From contig CM036775.1 of the NCBI GenBank assembly GCA_020796225.1, positions 13,918,671 through 13,982,670 on the forward strand: a stretch of DNA of 64,000 nt, given 5' to 3'. Under the pieces are notes generated by a model. That model searched no databases. It was given only the letters and a program-made list of their open reading frames with translations, and was not told the origin of the DNA. The stretch is from Arion vulgaris (lineage: Eukaryota; Mollusca; Gastropoda; Stylommatophora; Arionidae). The position numbers and the translations under genes are program-made. Positions within the stretch are counted from its first letter, which is position 1. The number at the start of each line of letters is the position of its first letter. Shown piece after piece: positions 60,346 through 64,000 of this stretch.

Positions 60346-60534
60346 AGAGCTTGCTTGCTGTCCCTGCTAATGTGGACCAGCTGTTTGAGGGACTCTCCTT
60401 TACCAGAGTTAAACTTAGCATTCCCAAGTTTAAGACTGAGGCTACCTATGAGCTTACCGCAGCTCTCAAGGGCTTGGGTATCGTAAAGGCATTCGATCCT
60501 CAAACTTCCAACTTCCAGGGAATTAGCAGTTCTA
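60346..60534 (+). CDS. Serpin B exon 7
   Basis: 189 nt; acceptor TGTACTTTCAG, donor TTCTA|GTAAGT. SFTR for SSTR and LKGLG for LKDLG compared with A. Confidence 0.94.
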
Positions 60535-60559
60535 GTAAGTTTATGGTTTCACATATTTG

Positions 60560-60765
60560 TCGGACAAGAGAGAGAGATAGAGAGAGATAGAGAAAGAAAG
60601 ATAGAGAAAGAGAGAGAAAGAGAGAGAAAGAGAGAGAAAGAGAGCAAGGAAAGGAAAGATTCTTTGTTACTTTGCATGTCTGTGTGTGTGCGTGTGTGCG
60701 TGGGTGGGTGTGTGGGCGTGCACGTGTATGTGTGGGTGGTTGGGTGGCGTGTGTGTGTGAGGAGT
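60560..60765. repeat. GA and GT simple repeats, start of intron 6 (B)
   Basis: (GAGA)n with AAAG at 60568-60660 and (GT)n/GTGGGT at 60680-60760. A has a shorter GT-rich stretch at 40625-40665. Confidence 0.9.
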
Positions 60766-60914
60766 GTATCATGAAGAGATGAATATTATAACTAAAAGAT
60801 GGAAATTAGACAGGATTGGTGCATTGTGTTTACTGGTAGCTTCAACAAAAGAAAACATGTCACGGAGCTAGATGCTAGTACATCTGTCCTGAAGGGTAGA
60901 TGCTAGGGATATAG

Positions 60915-61680
60915 AGGATGATGATATGAGATGAAGATGATGATAATGAAGATGAAGAAGATGATGATAAGTAAAATAATGATGATGATAATGATGATGA
61001 AGATGATGATGACGATGATGATAGTAATGATAATGATGATGAAGATGATGATGATGATGAAGATTATTTAGATGATGATGATGAAGATGATAATGATGAT
61101 GATGATGATGATGATAGTAGTGATAATGATGATGATAATGATGATGAAGATAATGTTGACGATGATGATAGTAATGATAATGATGATGAAGATGATGATG
61201 ATACTGATGATGATAAGGACTATGATAGGGATGATAACGATATGGAAGATGATCATATTAATGTTGATGATGAAGATGATCGTAATGATGATAATGGTGA
61301 TTATGTTGATTATAAAGACGATGTTGTTGATAATGAAAGTGACGAATATGCTAGTGAGGGTGATAATAATGATGATAGTGATGATAGTGGTGATAATGAT
61401 GAGGATGGTGACGCTGATGTTGACGAAGGTGGTGACACTGTTAGTGATGCTTATTATCTTATCATGATTAATGAATATAATGATGATGATGGCCATGATG
61501 ATCAATATAATAATATTGACACTGATGATGATGGTGGCGATGTTAGTGATGATGTTAGTACTAATGATGCTATTGGTGATGATGGTGCTGAAAGTAACAA
61601 TGTTCATGTCGAAGTGATTATGATGATGATGGCGATGATGATACCAAAAAAAAGAGGATGGTAATGTTGATGCTCGTTAC
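60915..61680. repeat. GAT-type repeat, intron 6 of serpin B
   Basis: GATGATGATAATGATGATGA-type units with many variants. It is the homologue of 40815-41605 in A; flanks match (GGTAGATGCTAGG on the left, AGAGGWTGGTAATGTTGATG on the right). Confidence 0.93.
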
Positions 61681-61863
61681 AGTGCTATTGATGGTGAAGA
61701 TAATTTGATTTCTATTGGTAATAATGATGGCGACAATAGTAATGTTGGTGCCGACGATAGTAATGATGATGATGACAATGGTAATGTTGATAGTATGTGT
61801 CATAGTAATGGACGTGCGAGTGACAACCTGGAGGAGTAAACCATTAACAACATCTATCCTCAG

Positions 61864-62075
61864 GTAACGTGTACATCAGTGATGTCATCCACAAGGCCGT
61901 GATCGAAGTCACTGAGTCAGGAACTGTCGCTGCTGCTGCAACTGCTATCGGAATCCAGACAAGCTCAATCATGCAACCTCCAAATGATGTCTTCAAGGCC
62001 GATCATCCCTTTGTTTACTTTCTTAGGGACAACATTGCACAAGAAATCTTGTTCCAGGGTAAATTCTCCAATTAA
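61864..62075 (+). CDS. Serpin B exon 8 (reactive loop and C-terminus)
   Basis: 212 nt; acceptor CTATCCTCAG; A|GT gives Ser324 (Asn in A). Hinge [13 protein letters not shown], variable loop IQTSSIMQPPND (61953-61988), then [15 protein letters not shown] and the same ILFQGKFSN end as A. Confidence 0.95.
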
Positions 62076-62187
62076 ATATGACACATTTGGTGTTCCGTAC
62101 TGCTTCATCGCACGTCTCTTGTCTACAATAAACAAGTTGAAGTACTAAATACATTATGGTCATTTTTTGTTCTTTTGCGTTTTGTTG

Positions 62188-62193
62188 AATAAA
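62188..62193 (+). terminator. Serpin B polyadenylation signal AATAAA
   Basis: AATAAA 113 bp after the stop, identical context to A. Homology between the loci ends shortly after, near 62247 and 42830. Confidence 0.8.
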
Positions 62194-62249
62194 TTAATAA
62201 GGTACTGTAAGACTTAGGGTAGCGGGATAGAGGTAAACTTCTATCAAAG

Positions 62250-62625
62250 GAGATGTAAGATGCCTTCTGGTATTTACCCCAAACAATGGGTGATCTGGGC
62301 TCTAGGGGTTCCCGGGTTTCTCTGGGGTTCCCGGGTTTCTCTGGGTTACCGACGCAAATATTTACATGAGGTTTAGTCCAAGCTGTTTTTTTTAATTGTC
62401 AACAAATTGTACAATCGACGATATAAATTGAGAAATTTGAGGATATCCCTTATAAGGACCGGGAGGTAAAACGAAAGTACCTACCTCCTTCGCGTCCCTA
62501 GTCTATGGGAAACTCTGGGCAAGGTGGAGCACCCGTTCAGTTAGCCCTTCCCACCCGTTCCTCCCTAGTAGCGATACGAGAAGTCACGGAGGCAGGTGGT
62601 AAATGAGCACGGAAGCAACCGACAG
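62250..62625. other. no gene seen
   Basis: Includes a 19-bp direct duplication GGGGTTCCCGGGTTTCTCT (about 62307-62344) and otherwise unclassified, more GC-rich sequence. Confidence 0.5.
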
Positions 62626-63155
62626 AGTGTCAATTATTATGGTCTTCAAACTCACGACGTTAGACAGAGGATCTCTGTAACAGAGACAATGGCTACAGTC
62701 ATGGACCAGTAAGGTCACTGCCAGGAAGTAAAGCAATGGTAGATTACCTTCCAAGACAATGCCTTGATAACCCTAACAGTAATATGAAATTATATGTGCT
62801 TTGGAATATGTGTTACAGAAGAGTACTTTGTATATCATGGACAGAGAATAGAACAAATAGATCTGTCCAGAAAGAACTCAAAATCAATGAAAACTGGATG
62901 ATGCTATAAATAAGAAAGAAAAAATTAAAGTATTTGGACATATAAAAAGACTGTTTTATAAAAAACGAAAGTTTGTAGACGACCATTATAAAAGGAGACA
63001 TCCGGCAAAAAAGGGGAAAACGAAGTCCACGGAGAATATGTATTCAGGATGTAACTGATGATTTGAGCATGGCGGCTGCAGAGGCGGGACATCTGGCCTT
63101 TGATAAAGAAAAACTCTGAAGGATTGTTAGTGATGACAATGTTCTGCTCAGGACA
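62626..63155 (+). pseudogene. Unclassified repeat followed by LINE family 1 remnant
   Basis: 62627-62790 equals the repeat at 43276. Then GGAATATGTGTTACAGAAGAG, ACAGAGAATAGAACAAATAG, AAGAAAAAATTAAAGTATTTGG, GGGGAAAACGAAGTCCACGG, AGCATGGCGGCTGCAGAGGC. Confidence 0.7.
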
Positions 63156-63159
63156 AACT

Positions 63160-63600
63160 ATTTGATAATGAATGAAAGACCGGCTCATTATCATGCAGTA
63201 TGTCCTTTATGTATCGTTGTTTTCATCAAGCCCAATATAGACATTCGATCTCTAGCGAGTTCTCCTGCCTCTTCCAACGTTATGTTCAAGGTTTCTTTAA
63301 TGACCTGTCACCGTCGCCTACTCTTGGTTATCTCCATTCCTCGTGAAGCATAGAGTCTCAGAAATTGCTTGCCACTTTTCCCGGTCACTGGCTGTTTTCG
63401 TAATGACATCCCATGATTGTCCAGCACTATACAGTTCCTCAAGAAAACTCCGTCTCCAAGTCTGTTTTCGTAATGGCTTCCTATGATTGTCCAGCACCAT
63501 GCAGTTCCTCAAGAAAACTCAGTCTCCAAGTCTGTTTAAGGTTTCCCTTTCTCATTTTATTCAAGATGTATTGTGACACTCGATTTCGTCTTCCGTAGGG
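63160..63600 (-). pseudogene. LINE ORF end with 82-bp internal duplication
   Basis: Minus frame: SWDVITKTASDREKWQAISE, TLCFTRNGDNQE, the usual end of a LINE ORF. The block CTGTTTTCGTAATGRCWTCC, ATGATTGTCCAGCACYATRC, AGTTCCTCAAGAAAACTC, GTCTCCAAGT occurs twice (about 63391-63462 and 63463-63536). Confidence 0.65.
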
Positions 63601-63689
63601 GATGCCCGAACCCATCACTATTTTCTTCTCTTAAGTTTAGCATCATGGGTTTCTGTTCTGTCCTTATGCATTAGTCTGTGTTAGGGGGA

Positions 63690-63810
63690 TCTTTATGGCA
63701 ACGTGTTAATGACGCCTTCAATTCGTAGGGGTATGGGTTCGAATCCGGACTGAGAGAGTCTGGAAATTGCTTCACGCATTAAGAGAGTCTTTCCGAACAG
63801 AGGAGTTTCA
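63690..63810 (+). mobile_element. tRNA-derived SINE head
   Basis: TTTATGGCAACGTGTTAATG (A-box-like) and GGGTATGGGTTCGAATCCGG (good B box GGTTCGAATCC) about 40 bp apart. It lacks the paired acceptor stem of a tRNA gene and continues into GTCTGGAAATTGCTTCACGC. Confidence 0.65.
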
Positions 63811-63859
63811 GGACTGTGAATCCCACTAGCTGACCAGATTGAAAGAGATGGGTGTCAAT

Positions 63860-64000
63860 ATTCGTGCAGCCCAAAAGAATGACATACTAAATATGCAAAT
63901 AGATTGATTAATCAACATCGAACTGGCGTGTTGGGTCTCTGGATGCTGCTGGATTTGCTGAGGCGGAGATCGGAGCACCTATGGACATGTCCGTAGTGCT
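63860..64000 (+). pseudogene. LINE family 7 RNase H tail, cut by window end
   Basis: Reads NIRAAQKNDIL-MQID, then RTGVLGLWMLLDLLRRRS, EHLWTCP at the very end (in slightly shifted frames). Confidence 0.6.

Overview
This is a eukaryotic, AT-rich and very repeat-rich window from an invertebrate, most likely a mollusc and possibly a gastropod. The evidence is intron-containing genes, many degraded non-LTR retrotransposon (LINE) pieces with RNase H tails, and abundant SINEs whose central domain (around CATGTCGTAAGAGGCGACT) resembles the conserved central domain I associate with molluscan/metazoan SINEs. The species call is an inference, not a database match. No prokaryotic, CRISPR, rRNA or genuine tRNA gene was seen.

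The clear protein-coding content is a tandem pair of secreted serpins on the + strand. Copy A has coding exons from 29229 to 42659 and copy B from 50843 to 62075. Both have seven coding exons with identical phases and nearly identical exon lengths (158, 133, 217, 131, 142, 189 and 212 nt; exon 3 of B is 216). Joined, copy A encodes 393 aa with a signal peptide, a serpin breach/hinge (E341 to A348) and a perfect match to the C-terminal serpin signature. The copies differ at only about ten residues outside the reactive-centre loop, but at about ten of twelve residues within it. Copy B has a 1-nt deletion in an A run in exon 3 that would stop translation early; it is either a recent pseudogene or a consensus error. 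Each gene is preceded by a conserved promoter region in which an 80-bp block (TATA box, short noncoding first exon, GTAAGT donor) is repeated 3 times (A) or 5 times (B). A third coding region, one exon of an unknown Q-rich coiled-coil protein, lies on the minus strand at 16899-17528.

Layout: 1-5.1 kb is satellite DNA (36-, 59- and 21-bp units). 5.2-15.5 kb is a mosaic of SINEs, LINE 3' ends and two hAT-type MITEs. 15.5-16.9 kb is a complex minisatellite. 17-24 kb holds the coiled-coil exon, LINE RT/RNase H pieces and a 25-bp array grown out of a LINE RNase H tail. 24.2-29.2 kb is the promoter and 5'UTR intron of serpin A, inflated by SINEs, LINEs and a 76-bp array. 29.2-42.8 kb is serpin A. 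42.9-49.1 kb is an intergenic repeat mosaic with 18- and 61-bp arrays. 49.2-62.2 kb is serpin B. 62.3-64 kb is LINE/SINE remnants.

The main structural theme is that the two paralogous loci diverged by tandem amplification of different short segments at matching intron positions. A unit that is single-copy in one paralogue is often an array in the other, and several units derive from transposon ends or from splice or promoter sequence.
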